64,000 bases of DNA. It comes from Tectiglobus sp965223355 (GTDB taxonomy: Bacteria > Pseudomonadota > Alphaproteobacteria > Rhizobiales > Hyphomicrobiaceae). The translations under genes and the position numbers were made by a program. The notes beneath the pieces are model-generated. The model did not search any database and had not been told where the DNA came from. It saw only the letters and a program-made list of their open reading frames with translations. Positions 50,778 to 59,863 of the stretch are shown here, one piece after another (the first letter of the stretch is position 1; the number at the start of each line of letters is the position of its first letter). The DNA lies in the NCBI GenBank assembly GCA_965223355.1, contig CBDCWE010000003.1, positions 3,038,001 through 3,102,000 of the forward strand, read 5' to 3'.

Positions 50778-51839
50778 TTACGGCTGCAATTGCGCCAATT
50801 GGGCGGAAAGAAGCGGTTTTGCTAGTTTTTCAGCGCCGAACCTGACGACATCTTGCACCGGGACGCCGGTCTCGCTTTCCAGTTGTGAAATGGTGTCGCG
50901 CGCTGCGCCTTCGCTCAGGCCGGTGGTGTTGATCGCAATGGCGCTCGTCGTTGCCGGTGTGAGCGCGCCGGCGGCGGCGGCGACCGCCTCGTTGAGGCGC
51001 ATGACATCTTTGAGCGGTGGAATGCGCACGCCGGAATCCTGCGTGGCGAGTTCCTGCAATCCGGCTTTGTGGCAGAGAATGAGATGGGTTGCACAGGCGC
51101 CCCGCATCAAGGGCAGCGTTGCCGTACTGCCGGGATGCAGTAAAGAGCCCTGACCCTCGATCAGGACGATGTCCTTGTCGGCGGCCGACATGACGAGTTG
51201 TTCCACGGCGCCGCAAGCATGGTCGACCTTGATGGCATCGAGGGGGATGCCTTGCCCGGTAATGGTCATGCCGATTTGACCGGTCGCGAGAAACGCAACG
51301 GATGCATTTGCTTGGCGAAGCCAGCGATAGATTTCAAGGCCGGCCGTCATCTTGCCGATCGCCATGTCCGTGCCGACAAATAAGACGCGTTTGTTCGCGA
51401 GCCCGTCGGCACGACGGGTGGCAATGGGCGGCGGCGTGGCAGCTGGGACGCGAACATCCCAGACCCACTGGCCGCGATGGCCGAGATCCGGGTAGCGCTC
51501 GGAAAGGCGATCGTGCAAGCCGTTGACGATCGAAAGGCCGTTGGCGACGGCGGCGTCCAGGACCGCCCACCAGGCCTCCGGCACCCGCCCGCCGGATGGG
51601 GCGGTGCCGAGCAGCAGGACGTCAGCACCACGGCGCATGGCCTCATCCAGGTTGGCCACAACCGGGACGCTGCGCGGCACCGGGCAGACATCTCGAACGG
51701 TCTTGCCGGCCTGCTCTGAATCGATCACGCAGACGATCTCATTGGGCGAATAGCGCAGCACGCCCTCCGCCATTTTGGAGCCGGGCTTGCCCATACTCGC
51801 TTCCGCATAGATCGCGATCTTGTGGTGCGGGCCAAGCAT
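50778..51839 (-). CDS. dgcN: DgcN-like N-acetyltransferase (DUF1611)
   Basis: A 353-residue cytoplasmic protein of the DUF1611 family. It has an N-terminal Rossmann-like part (ADVLLLGTAPSGGRVPEAW), a P-loop-like segment RVLFVGTDMAIGKMTAGLEI near residue 150, IVLIEGQGSLLHPG, and a C-terminal domain. Characterised DgcN acetylates D-glutamate, allowing the partner racemase DgcA to convert it to the L form for catabolism. It follows dgcA with only three bases between, the arrangement seen in that pathway. The name depends on this context and family similarity; some DUF1611 proteins may do other reactions. Confidence 0.8.
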   Translation of the reverse strand: MLGPHHKIAIYAEASMGKPGSKMAEGVLRYSPNEIVCVIDSEQAGKTVRDVCPVPRSVPVVANLDEAMRRGADVLLLGTAPSGGRVPEAWWAVLDAAVANGLSIVNGLHDRLSERYPDLGHRGQWVWDVRVPAATPPPIATRRADGLANKRVLFVGTDMAIGKMTAGLEIYRWLRQANASVAFLATGQIGMTITGQGIPLDAIKVDHACGAVEQLVMSAADKDIVLIEGQGSLLHPGSTATLPLMRGACATHLILCHKAGLQELATQDSGVRIPPLKDVMRLNEAVAAAAGALTPATTSAIAINTTGLSEGAARDTISQLESETGVPVQDVVRFGAEKLAKPLLSAQLAQLQP

Positions 51840-51842
51840 TGT

Positions 51843-52889
51843 TCAGACCGTGCTCTCGTTCAATGTAGCGCCGTGGCCGGCAACATCTGGCGGCATGACG
51901 ACGCCGTCCACCAACTGCGCGCCGGTCGCGGGATCGGGGGCCAGGTTGGTGTGGGAATCAAGATCGATGTGATTGAACAGGGCGCCGATCGCGGCGCCGG
52001 CGGAAATCGCCACCGACGTTTCGCTCATACAACCAATCATGGTTTGCAGTCCGAACGCGCGGGCAACGGCGACGATGCGCAAGGCCTCGGTGATGCCGCC
52101 GCACTTCATGAGTTTGAGGTTGACGCCGTCAACGGCGTCGGCCCACTTTGGAATATCCGAGGCGAGCCGGCACGATTCGTCGACGAAGATCGGCAATGCA
52201 CGGTCTTTGAAGAGTTCCGGGAGACGGTCTTCTTCGCCGCGTTTGAGGGGTTGTTCGACATACGCAACGCCACGCTCGGCGAGCCACGCCATCATCCGCC
52301 GCGCCGTGGCCACGTCCCAGCCGCCATTGGCGTCTACCCGCAAAAGCATGCCAGAGCCTTCGGCGGCTTGTGCGACAGCTGCAAACATGGCCTGGTCCGC
52401 GGCCGCACCGTCCGGTGAACCAAGCTTGATCTTGAGTGACCGGAACCGACCGTCTTCAATCAGTTCACGGGTGTGCTCGCGGGCGATATCCGGTGGATTG
52501 ATGCCAACGGTCACGGACGTCACGGCGGTCGGCCTGCCGAGCCCGAGCAGCCGGTGGAGCGGCAGGCGTGCGCGCTTTGCCAGCCAGTCCCAGAGCGCGA
52601 CGTCCAACGCGGCGAGGGCGCTGCTTGGAACATTGGCTGCCAGGCCGCGGGCGTGGATCTCGTGGATTGCCAACTGCTGCAGGTCCGGCGTGAAGAATTC
52701 GCGCAGCGCGGCTTCGCCTGCGGTGGCGGCAGCAGCGTCGTCGCCCGTCGCGGGCGCCATTTCGCCGAGGCCGGTGACACCGTCCTGAGTGATGCTGACA
52801 AATAGGTTGTCGGAACCGGTCGATACGCCTCGACTGATTCGCAACGGCAAACGTTTGTTCAAGTGAACGATCTGATAGGCAACCTGCAT
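51843..52889 (-). CDS. dgcA: DgcA-like enolase-superfamily racemase/epimerase
   Basis: A 348-residue enzyme of the muconate-lactonising/dipeptide-epimerase subgroup. Catalytic Lys are in SLKIKLG (KxK near residue 150) and NLKLMKCGG, and metal-binding acids are in RVDANGGW, YVEQPL and VDESC. In DgcA-DgcN systems it racemises N-acetyl-D-glutamate; L-Ala-D/L-Glu epimerase is the main alternative, since the same fold serves murein peptide recycling. I chose the ATG of MQVAYQIVHL; an in-frame ATG at 52928 is also possible. It is the first gene of the dgcA-dgcN-pot unit. Confidence 0.8.
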   Translation of the reverse strand: MQVAYQIVHLNKRLPLRISRGVSTGSDNLFVSITQDGVTGLGEMAPATGDDAAAATAGEAALREFFTPDLQQLAIHEIHARGLAANVPSSALAALDVALWDWLAKRARLPLHRLLGLGRPTAVTSVTVGINPPDIAREHTRELIEDGRFRSLKIKLGSPDGAAADQAMFAAVAQAAEGSGMLLRVDANGGWDVATARRMMAWLAERGVAYVEQPLKRGEEDRLPELFKDRALPIFVDESCRLASDIPKWADAVDGVNLKLMKCGGITEALRIVAVARAFGLQTMIGCMSETSVAISAGAAIGALFNHIDLDSHTNLAPDPATGAQLVDGVVMPPDVAGHGATLNESTV

Positions 52890-53124
52890 GATCCAACTGT
52901 TTCGGGCTGAGGGGGATGGTGCCGGCATTATGCCAGCCCTTGTTGCGAAATCCCAACGTAAACATCAACCGCCAAGGCGCGCGCGATGGCAGCTCATTCG
53001 CTGCGTCGACCGCGCGAGGCACAGATTGCCCGGACCGACGATCGCGTCGGCGCGTCGCGACCATCGAGCGGGATGCCGGCATCGCCTTCGCACGACACGC
53101 ACTCAGCCAACACTTTGGCGTCAA

Positions 53125-54117
53125 TCATCCGCCGTCCGTACGCGCCGCCAACTGCCGCTCCCAGGCCAAGGCGTGCTCGACGGCTGCCGCGAGGTCGTCG
53201 TATTCCGGAACCCAATTCAGGTAACGGCGGATTTTGGTATTGTCCGCCACGATCACCGGCGGATCACCGGCGCGGCGCGGCGATTCGACAACGTCGAAGT
53301 CAATTGACGACACCTTCTTCACCGCCGCCAGCACCTCATGCACCGAGTATCCGCGGCTGTAGCCACAGTTGAAAACGTTAGACTGGCCGCCTTCTCGCAA
53401 GTGTTTCATGGCGGCCAGGTGGGCACGGCACAGATCCTTGACGTGGATATAATCGCGAATGCACGTCCCGTCCGGCGTCTCGTAGTCGGTGCCGAAGATC
53501 TCGATTCCGGCGCGCTTGCCGAGTGCAGCCTCACACGCCACCTTGATCAAATGCGTTGCCCTGGGCGTCGACTGACCGCTGCGGCCGAGCGGATCTGCCC
53601 CGCACACATTGAAGTAGCGCAGCGCCACATAGCCAAGCCCGTGCGCCAGCGAGACGTCACGCAGCATGATCTCCGTCATCCATTTCGAGGTGCCGTACGG
53701 CGATATCGGGCACAGCGGCGCTGCCTCATCAACGGGGCTGCGTTCCGGCATACCGTAGACGGCTGCCGTCGACGAAAAGATCAAGTGCGCAATCCCGGCG
53801 CTAACCGCTGCTGCAATGAGTGAGCGCGAGTTCGACGTATTGTTGAAATAGTACTTGAGCGGATCGCTGACGGACTCCGGCACGATAACCGAACCGGCAA
53901 AATGAATAATCGCCGTGATGTTGTGCGCACTGAGGACGTCACGCACCAACGCCTGGTCACCAATACATCCGACAACGAGTGGAACCTGCTGCGGAACGGC
54001 CCAACGAAAGCCGGTCGATAGATTGTCGATCACAACCACCCGTTCGCCCGCATCCAGGAGTTCGAGCACCATATGGCTGCCGATATAACCAGCTCCGCCT
54101 GTAACCAATACCGTCAC
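53125..54117 (-). CDS. galE: UDP-glucose 4-epimerase
   Basis: A 330-residue short-chain dehydrogenase-type enzyme. It has the NAD-binding GGAGYIGSH at residues 7-15, DNLSTGFRWAV, the catalytic Ser/Thr region SSTAAVYGMPE and Tyr-Lys in SPYGTSKW, then ALRYFNVCGADP and TCIRDYIHVKDL. It interconverts UDP-glucose and UDP-galactose for surface polysaccharides. It lies near the GtrABC-like cassette, to which it may supply nucleotide sugar, but a 650-bp repeat-rich gap separates them. Another UDP-hexose or UDP-GlcNAc epimerase specificity is possible. Confidence 0.9.
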   Translation of the reverse strand: MTVLVTGGAGYIGSHMVLELLDAGERVVVIDNLSTGFRWAVPQQVPLVVGCIGDQALVRDVLSAHNITAIIHFAGSVIVPESVSDPLKYYFNNTSNSRSLIAAAVSAGIAHLIFSSTAAVYGMPERSPVDEAAPLCPISPYGTSKWMTEIMLRDVSLAHGLGYVALRYFNVCGADPLGRSGQSTPRATHLIKVACEAALGKRAGIEIFGTDYETPDGTCIRDYIHVKDLCRAHLAAMKHLREGGQSNVFNCGYSRGYSVHEVLAAVKKVSSIDFDVVESPRRAGDPPVIVADNTKIRRYLNWVPEYDDLAAAVEHALAWERQLAARTDGG

Positions 54118-54312
54118 CTAACCGCTCCCGATCAACCCAGCGATGTGGTGCTTCGCTGTCGACAGTCGGCACGTCCGGTAGCGCACCTGCTTGCTCCGCC
54201 CCCGCGCGCAACAGTCGGCAATTGCAACTGCGCTCGAGGGTTGGCCGGCCGTGACAAGCGATCGATGTGTCGCGCCTGATCCACCAGATCCTATCGCCAT
54301 GCGTTTTCGCCT

Positions 54313-54447
54313 TTCAGACTGAACTCCAACCATCCCGCTTCTCCGCCGGGCCACCCCATCCCGCTTCTCCGCCGGGCCACCCAACGTCCATGATCTCATG
54401 GTGCACCAGGATGCACCATGATGCATCATGATGCATCATGATGCATC
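54313..54447. repeat. family-4 repeat with two tandem arrays
   Basis: CAGACTGAACTC near 54317 starts a block like that at 13416. It contains two perfect 26-bp tandem copies (54331-54356 and 54357-54382, starting CATCCCGCTTCTCC), then CCATGATCTCATGG, then about four units of the 10-mer ATGCAYCATG (54411-54447), itself rich in palindromes. The array is likely to vary in length between strains. Confidence 0.85.
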
Positions 54448-54492
54448 GGGGGGGCTGCCGGGCGGACAGCGGATCCGGGAAACCTCCGGTCA

Positions 54493-54650
54493 GGTCACGA
54501 GTTCCCAAAGGGCGGCGCCCTTTGGCGGGATTGTTGAGGGCAGAGCCCTTAACATATCGCCGCTTTGCGGCGATCCTTGAGGGGCTTGTCCGCCCCTCAA
54601 ACACCCCGACCAGGGGTTGGACCCCTGGCCCCGGGACCTGTTCAGAGATG
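54493..54650. repeat. HR2 five-palindrome repeat, reverse, full copy
   Basis: CCAAAGGGC...GCCCTTTGG, a TTGAGGGC...GCCCTTAA module, ATCGCCGC...GCGGCGAT, GAGGGGC...GCCCCTC and CCAGGGGTTGGACCCCTGG, ending GGACCTGTTCAGAG. It is positioned after the 3' end of the GtrA-like gene. Confidence 0.9.
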
Positions 54651-54767
54651 TCCTTAGCTCTTTCCACCAAGGCCTCAGCGCCGGCGGTCGGTGGCGGCTG
54701 CGGTCCTGTTGTGGGCGGCGATAACCGCGGCCCGACCGGTCTTTCCGATATCTTTCATTCGCACGGA

Positions 54768-55208
54768 TCATCGTTTGCCCTGAAAAACGAAATAGCGGTA
54801 AAGCGTGAAGTTGAACAGCATCGTTGTCAGCGTGGCGATCACCAGCGCCACAAGCGGGTGGGTCGAGGCATAGAGGATCAGCATCACATAAACGGCCCAG
54901 TTCAGGGTCAGCCCCCCGAGACTTGCGGTCAGGTATTTGTAGAACTTTGTCAGTATCCCGCCGGGATTACAGCTGCCGCCGAAAGTGAAGAGGTTATTCA
55001 AAGCAAACGTCAAAACGATCGAAGCGCTGACGGACGGTACACGAGCGACAATGGGATTTAAGCCGACGTTTTGGCCGATCAATAACACGCTGGCATCCGC
55101 GACAAAGCCCAGCGCGCCGGCCACCGCAAAACGCAGAAATGTTGGAATCAATCTCGGCGATGTGAATATCGAGCGCGAGGAAACCGCCGTCTTGCGGTGC
55201 TCGATCAT
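54768..55208 (-). CDS. GtrA-family membrane protein
   Basis: A 146-residue protein with four hydrophobic helices (FLRFAVAGALGFVADASVLLI, VSASIVLTFALNNLFTF, YLTASLGGLTLNWAVYVML, VALVIATLTTMLFNFTLYRYFVF), the standard GtrA pattern including the C-terminal FNFTLYRYFVF. GtrA proteins are thought to flip polyprenyl-phosphate-linked sugars. I chose the Met of MIEHRKTAV because the longer upstream frame overlaps the glycosyltransferase gene. It is the last gene of the three-gene glycosylation cassette. Confidence 0.85.
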   Translation of the reverse strand: MIEHRKTAVSSRSIFTSPRLIPTFLRFAVAGALGFVADASVLLIGQNVGLNPIVARVPSVSASIVLTFALNNLFTFGGSCNPGGILTKFYKYLTASLGGLTLNWAVYVMLILYASTHPLVALVIATLTTMLFNFTLYRYFVFQGKR

Positions 55209-55225
55209 GTCCAGACCACCTCCCC

Positions 55226-56371
55226 TCACTTCGTGTAGGGTATCTTGAGAATGCCGACTAAGAACGCGGCCATCAGTTGCTGTAGGCCGATGACGATGAT
55301 CGTGAGGCCAGCCACGACGATGCGGGGAACATAGGAACCGCCGAGGTTTCCAAACGATGCCTGTCCCCAACTCCAGACCGCGGACACAAATAAAATCAGA
55401 CCGATCAATACGATCCCAACCGCAGACAAGGCCAGGCGATCCGTTGTCAGCCACTGGTCCACGGCTTCGATCCGCCGACTTGAGGGAAGGTAGCCGGACA
55501 TCGTCGCATACTGCCTGGCGATCATCCCGGTTGTCAGCAATTGTGCACCAAAGACGCACATGAAGCATGCAACGAAGAAGGAACTTATGTCGAACACAAT
55601 CTGATGAATACGGATCGGACCAAAGAACAGGAGCGTCCCGAGGGTTGTCCCGCCGAACAACAGCACCAGGCCCGGATAGACGAACAACCATCGGGGGCTG
55701 TACATCAAGAGAAACTTGAGATGACGCCAGCCATCGCGCCAAGTTTTCAAGTGTGGAGGCCTGCTGCGGCCGTCCTCTGTCAGTGTCGTTGGGACCTCGT
55801 CGATTCGATAGCCGGCCAGTGCCGAACTGACGACCATTTCGCTTGCGAACTCCATTCCCGTCGAGTGCAGGCCCAGGCTCCTGATTCTTTCCGCCGAAAA
55901 CCCCCTTAAACCACAGTGAAAATCATTTGCCGAAATGTTGAAGAAGGTCTTGCCGATCAAACTCAACACCGGATTGCCGAGATACTTGTGAAGAACTGGC
56001 ATCGCGCCCGGCGCGATGCCGCCCTCGAAGCGATTTCCCATGACAAGATCAGCGCCCGCACGCAGTCGCTCAACGAACGGCATGAGCTTTGAAAAATCGT
56101 ATGAATCATCGGCATCCCCCATGATGATGTAGGTGCCGCGCGCCGCGGCGATGCCGCCGTTCAAGGCTGCGCCGTAACCTCTGTCGGCGACGTGGACGAC
56201 CCGTGCTCCCGCGTTCTCAGCGATGGCTTGGGAACCATCGGTCGAGCCGTTGTCCGCGATCAACACTTCACCGTCCACGCCCGACGTTTCGAGAAACCCC
56301 TTGGCCTTGCGAATGCAATTCGCCAGCGTTTCCGCCTCATTGAGGCATGGCATCAAAATTGTCAGTTCCAT
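55226..56371 (-). CDS. family-2 glycosyltransferase, GtrB/dolichol-P-mannose-synthase-like
   Basis: A 381-residue protein. The GT-A domain starts ELTILMPCLNEAETLANCI and has ADNGSTDGS, the DxD-like GDADDSYDFSK, GNRFEGGI and CGLRGFSAERI. A C-terminal region from about residue 225 has four hydrophobic helices, as in GtrB-type enzymes. It probably charges polyprenyl phosphate with a sugar on the cytoplasmic face. It lies 17 bp upstream of the GtrA-like gene and 34 bp downstream of the polytopic gene, forming one operon. Confidence 0.88.
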   Translation of the reverse strand: MELTILMPCLNEAETLANCIRKAKGFLETSGVDGEVLIADNGSTDGSQAIAENAGARVVHVADRGYGAALNGGIAAARGTYIIMGDADDSYDFSKLMPFVERLRAGADLVMGNRFEGGIAPGAMPVLHKYLGNPVLSLIGKTFFNISANDFHCGLRGFSAERIRSLGLHSTGMEFASEMVVSSALAGYRIDEVPTTLTEDGRSRPPHLKTWRDGWRHLKFLLMYSPRWLFVYPGLVLLFGGTTLGTLLFFGPIRIHQIVFDISSFFVACFMCVFGAQLLTTGMIARQYATMSGYLPSSRRIEAVDQWLTTDRLALSAVGIVLIGLILFVSAVWSWGQASFGNLGGSYVPRIVVAGLTIIVIGLQQLMAAFLVGILKIPYTK

Positions 56372-56405
56372 GCCCGTCTCGATTTACCTGTTGCAGTCAT
56401 TTGCA

Positions 56406-57800
56406 CTAAACGAGAAAGCCCACCGCGATGATGAGTGCCGGCATGGCAAGCAGTCGTAACTGCAGGCCGTTCAACGACAGGACTTTCAACGACAGGCCCT
56501 TCGCATGGAAATTGACCGCCAGCAGCGCCAGAGCGGCAAGGCAGGTCAATTGCAGCGATGGCAGTGCGTAGCGGAAGCCGGACGCCACCCCGAAGGGAAG
56601 ATATCCGGCCAGATAGAATATCGAGCCCGCCGCCATCGCGTTCGCTGCCTGGGTTACGCGGTTCGCCAAGGGCATCGTCAGAACGAACAGCCCCAGCGCC
56701 AGTGCAAACCAGAAATAGGGCATGTACCAAATCATCCGGGGATACGCCTTCAGCCAATTGACGTAGGCCCGGTATAGGGGGGCTTTCTGTGGCGGATTGT
56801 AGTTATCAAAACCAGGCTCGGTTTCTGCGACATACTGGTGTGCATCGAACGTCCCGGCAAAGCGCATCAGCGCGTTGAAATGCGCGAACCTGTGAGTGAG
56901 ATAGGTGATGGGACGCGATGCGATTTCGGCCAGCCATGCACGCGACACCTGCGCGTAGTCGATCTTTGCCCATACGAATTTGCATTTGCCCCAGGAAGCA
57001 TAGTTGTCCCATTGCTCGACATCGTAGCAGGCACCGACAATTTTGCGGCTTTCCGCTTCCGTCCAGATGCCCGGCATAAGGTTGTGACCGCTGAAGTGCG
57101 ATAGGCCGGCGAGATCGTAGACCTGCAAGGATCTGATTGCTCCTTCCTGCTTGGCGCCGATCAGGCGGTTGTTGACCAGCGGTGATCCGAAGAGCAGCGC
57201 GGCGGCGAGCGCGACAGCCGCCACCGGCTGCCAGGAAATCAGCCTGTCCCAGCGCCCGAATGCTAACAGGATCAGCGGCGCGGTCAGAAACGGAGCGTTG
57301 CTGCGAACGAAGCTGGCATAGAACAACAGCACGGCGATCGACGCGCCGCGGGCGAGGCCGACGGGACGGTCTTTAAGGCGCGCATCGAGGATGAGGGCGC
57401 AGGCGAGCATCGCCGTAACCGTCAGCGACACGTCCTTGTAGACGACCCCGAGCAAAGGCAGCGTAAAGGGTGCAACGCCCAAAGTAAGCGCAGTGAGTGG
57501 CGTCCACCATCTCGCCGGCCAATGCCGCAACACCAGATAAAGCGCCAGCCAGTAGCCGGTTATGTGCAAGGCATAAAACAGGTTGCCGGTGCCGAGCAGC
57601 TTGATCTGCAGACGCCAGAACAGAGCCATGATCGGCGGGTGCCAATCGCGCAGGTCACCGCTGAGCGCCTGGTTATACTGGTAGAGGGAATCGGCGTAGA
57701 TAAAGCCGGGATAGTACCAGGCGGCCTGGGCCAGCGCCCCGACGATGACGACCAGGCGCAAGATCTCCTGCCAGTTTCTCTCACCAGCTGAGTTTGTCAT
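56406..57800 (-). CDS. polytopic membrane protein, probable GT-C-type glycosyltransferase (GtrC position)
   Basis: A 464-residue protein with about 10-12 hydrophobic helices. After the first helix it has a periplasmic motif rich in acidic and aromatic residues, GFIYADSLYQYNQALSGDLRDWHPPIM, resembling first-loop motifs of GT-C enzymes that use polyprenyl-linked donors. A large loop around residues 215-330 contains several Trp, Tyr and Cys. Together with GtrB- and GtrA-like partners, it would be the type-specific transferase that adds the sugar to a surface polymer. The family name is not certain. The ATG and an upstream GTG are both possible starts. Confidence 0.65.
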   Translation of the reverse strand: MTNSAGERNWQEILRLVVIVGALAQAAWYYPGFIYADSLYQYNQALSGDLRDWHPPIMALFWRLQIKLLGTGNLFYALHITGYWLALYLVLRHWPARWWTPLTALTLGVAPFTLPLLGVVYKDVSLTVTAMLACALILDARLKDRPVGLARGASIAVLLFYASFVRSNAPFLTAPLILLAFGRWDRLISWQPVAAVALAAALLFGSPLVNNRLIGAKQEGAIRSLQVYDLAGLSHFSGHNLMPGIWTEAESRKIVGACYDVEQWDNYASWGKCKFVWAKIDYAQVSRAWLAEIASRPITYLTHRFAHFNALMRFAGTFDAHQYVAETEPGFDNYNPPQKAPLYRAYVNWLKAYPRMIWYMPYFWFALALGLFVLTMPLANRVTQAANAMAAGSIFYLAGYLPFGVASGFRYALPSLQLTCLAALALLAVNFHAKGLSLKVLSLNGLQLRLLAMPALIIAVGFLV

Positions 57801-57821
57801 GCAGCCCACTCGCTCCCCTTA

Positions 57822-57879
57822 GAGCAACCTGCCTTTATTCGGAATCGGAACGATCCCGAATAAAGGCAGAAAGTTGCTC
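57822..57879. repeat. HR1 hairpin b (reverse), upstream of the glycosylation cassette
   Basis: A complete GAGCAAC/GTTGCTC hairpin followed by linker CTCTAAAGTGGCGATCATC; hairpin a is absent. It lies about 20 bp upstream of the start of the GT-C-like gene, so it would form a strong hairpin in its promoter or leader. Confidence 0.9.
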
Positions 57880-58373
57880 GCCTCTAAAGTGGCGATCATC
57901 GTGAGTTGTCATCCATCTGCCGCCGGAGGAGGCGCAGGGCGGCATCGCATCCGGGATCTCAACCCAAAGCAACGTGCAACTCGCCGATACTTCACCCTGT
58001 CAGTGGGGAAAGCACCACCACCGCCCGACGGAAACCAGTGCGCGGCCAGGTTCGAGATGTCTGGTAGCATTGCCACCCTCTCCGGAATTAAAGTTCCGGC
58101 ATAAGAAGTTCCGTGCTGCCCCAATTTGCCTTTAGCGTGGCTTGGTCGAGTTTGCAAGCGGGCGCTGTGGCAATCGAAGGCGGATCTATCCAGCGGGCGG
58201 GCAGGTTCGTTCGGCGCAAAGACCGTCACTGTCTGACCGGACTGGGTGAGGATCACGTGATCGCCAAGCGCCCGATCAAACCGGGTTGCCCGATCGCCGC
58301 CCCGTCGCCTACGCCTGCAGCCGATGCGCAACGCGCGCGGGGTGGCCGGCGGGTCGGGCTTGTTGGTCGGGTT
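57880..58373. other. gap without a supportable gene
   Basis: About 490 bp between the HR1 and HR2 copies. Frames on both strands are short, Arg/Pro-rich and without RBS or homology that I recognise. The promoter of the glycosylation cassette should be at its left end. Confidence 0.4.
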
Positions 58374-58493
58374 GTAAGGGCTGAAAGCCTTCACTCAATC
58401 GCCGCGTTGCGGCGATCCTTGAGGGGCCTTCAGCCCCTCAAACACCCCGACCAGGGGATGATCCCCTGGACCTCCGACTTATTCAGAGGTTTT
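58374..58493. repeat. HR2 repeat, reverse, partial copy
   Basis: A degraded AAGGGCTGAAAGCCTT, then ATCGCCGC...GCGGCGAT, GAGGGGC...GCCCCTC and CCAGGGGATGATCCCCTGG are present; the CCAAAGGG module is missing. It directly abuts the stop codon of the amidinotransferase gene. Confidence 0.88.
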
Positions 58494-59615
58494 CTAACTC
58501 TGATTGGGGAAATAGTCCTGCAGCGATCCTTCACGGTGGACGTCAGTGGTCGCGCAATGCAATGCACCGCCGAACGCGTAAGCATCCCGGAACGGCACCG
58601 GCACGACCTCAAACCCGAGTTTGTCGAGCTGGTCCATCTGATGAACTTCGCTGGCTTCGACACAGACGGTGTTGGTGTCCAGCATCAGGATGTTCATGGA
58701 GAGCCACACCGACGAGTAGCACAGCGGCGGTGGTGAATTGTGCGCGGGCCGGGCTGCCTCGACGATTTCCCAGTCGTTGTTGTGAAACAGGGCGCGCTGG
58801 TCCGCGGGCAAGGGGCGATCGGGATTGTTGATGATCAATCCGGGTCGCAACGGGGTGAAGGTTGCATCAATGTGGATCGGATAGGGATCGCCGGGAAAGT
58901 TGACGGCGTGGACGCGGTGATCGGGGAAATGGCGCTGCAGCCAGTCGATACCCTTTTGATTGGTGGTGAAGCCATGCTGCACAACCAAGTCCTTGCCGAA
59001 ACGCAGAACATCGGCGGCATCGAACAGCGGCTCTTCCTCGGTCGTAACGAAGAACTTATCCGCCGTCCACTTGAGGCGCTGCTCGACACCAATGTTGTCC
59101 GAGAGATAATCGGGGCGGTAGTCGGCATCCGTCAGACGCGGTTTTGGCGCTGCCTCGTGGCGCATGTTGGGATCTTCTTCATAGTAGCGCTGCAGCAACG
59201 GACGATAACAAAGGTATTCAAACCAGCGGCAGCGGTAGGACATCGTCGCCTCCAGCATTTCATGGCCGACGGTGAGGATGACATCGCGCGCCGGCATCGT
59301 GCCGAACATCGATTGCGTTTGCCAATCGGGCGTCGCGATCGGCTGGTTGAAATTCAGGGGTGTCGGGCGGTCGACACGGATGCCGCGGCTCTCGAGGATC
59401 TTGGCGAAACCATCGAGTTGGAGGTTGGCCTTTGCAACGGTGTCCTGCAGGCGCGGCCCCCACTGACCGCGCATGTCTGAGTCTTCCGGAACTTTGGCGT
59501 CGAGAGCCGGTTCGGAGGGCGGAATGCAGCAGCCGTCTGCAACGCCGACAATGACGTGGCGCAAGGGATCCCACTCATTCCATGAGCTAACGCGCGTCGG
59601 TTGCCGTTCGGGCAT
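58494..59615 (-). CDS. amidinotransferase (glycine/inosamine amidinotransferase family)
   Basis: A 373-residue cytoplasmic enzyme of the guanidine-modifying superfamily. The N-terminus is VSSWNEWDPLRHVIVGVADG, the metal-free active site includes FDAADVLRFGKDL (Asp), HIDATFTPL (His) and the nucleophilic Cys in GGALHCATTDV near the C-terminus. It transfers the amidino group of arginine to an amine acceptor, giving ornithine and a guanidino compound. Acceptors in the family include glycine, inosamine and lysine; none can be chosen here. It is divergent from a ureohydrolase gene that could act on guanidino products. Confidence 0.88.
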   Translation of the reverse strand: MPERQPTRVSSWNEWDPLRHVIVGVADGCCIPPSEPALDAKVPEDSDMRGQWGPRLQDTVAKANLQLDGFAKILESRGIRVDRPTPLNFNQPIATPDWQTQSMFGTMPARDVILTVGHEMLEATMSYRCRWFEYLCYRPLLQRYYEEDPNMRHEAAPKPRLTDADYRPDYLSDNIGVEQRLKWTADKFFVTTEEEPLFDAADVLRFGKDLVVQHGFTTNQKGIDWLQRHFPDHRVHAVNFPGDPYPIHIDATFTPLRPGLIINNPDRPLPADQRALFHNNDWEIVEAARPAHNSPPPLCYSSVWLSMNILMLDTNTVCVEASEVHQMDQLDKLGFEVVPVPFRDAYAFGGALHCATTDVHREGSLQDYFPNQS

Positions 59616-59863
59616 GGTTCAGTGGCCTCCGTTGGTTATTCGTGAGCCAAGTGTTGCCCCATCGGCCACCAGTGCCGACAACGTGCGCATCGCTCACAAA
59701 GCTGAAATCTGGCCAACTTCAGTAGTTGCGGTGACCAACCTGCGTCAATAGATTCTGTGCCGGAATTGTGATGCAACGGATCGGGCGCGCCGGCGGTGAG
59801 CAGTGCGTGGCCGGATCGCAGGGCCGCGGGGCCGCCGCAGGGAGAACCGGTGGGAGACAAGAC

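Noticed and set aside
54411..54447. Possible CRISPR array at the short tandem repeats
   Set aside because: Units are 10 bp with no spacers and no cas genes are present.
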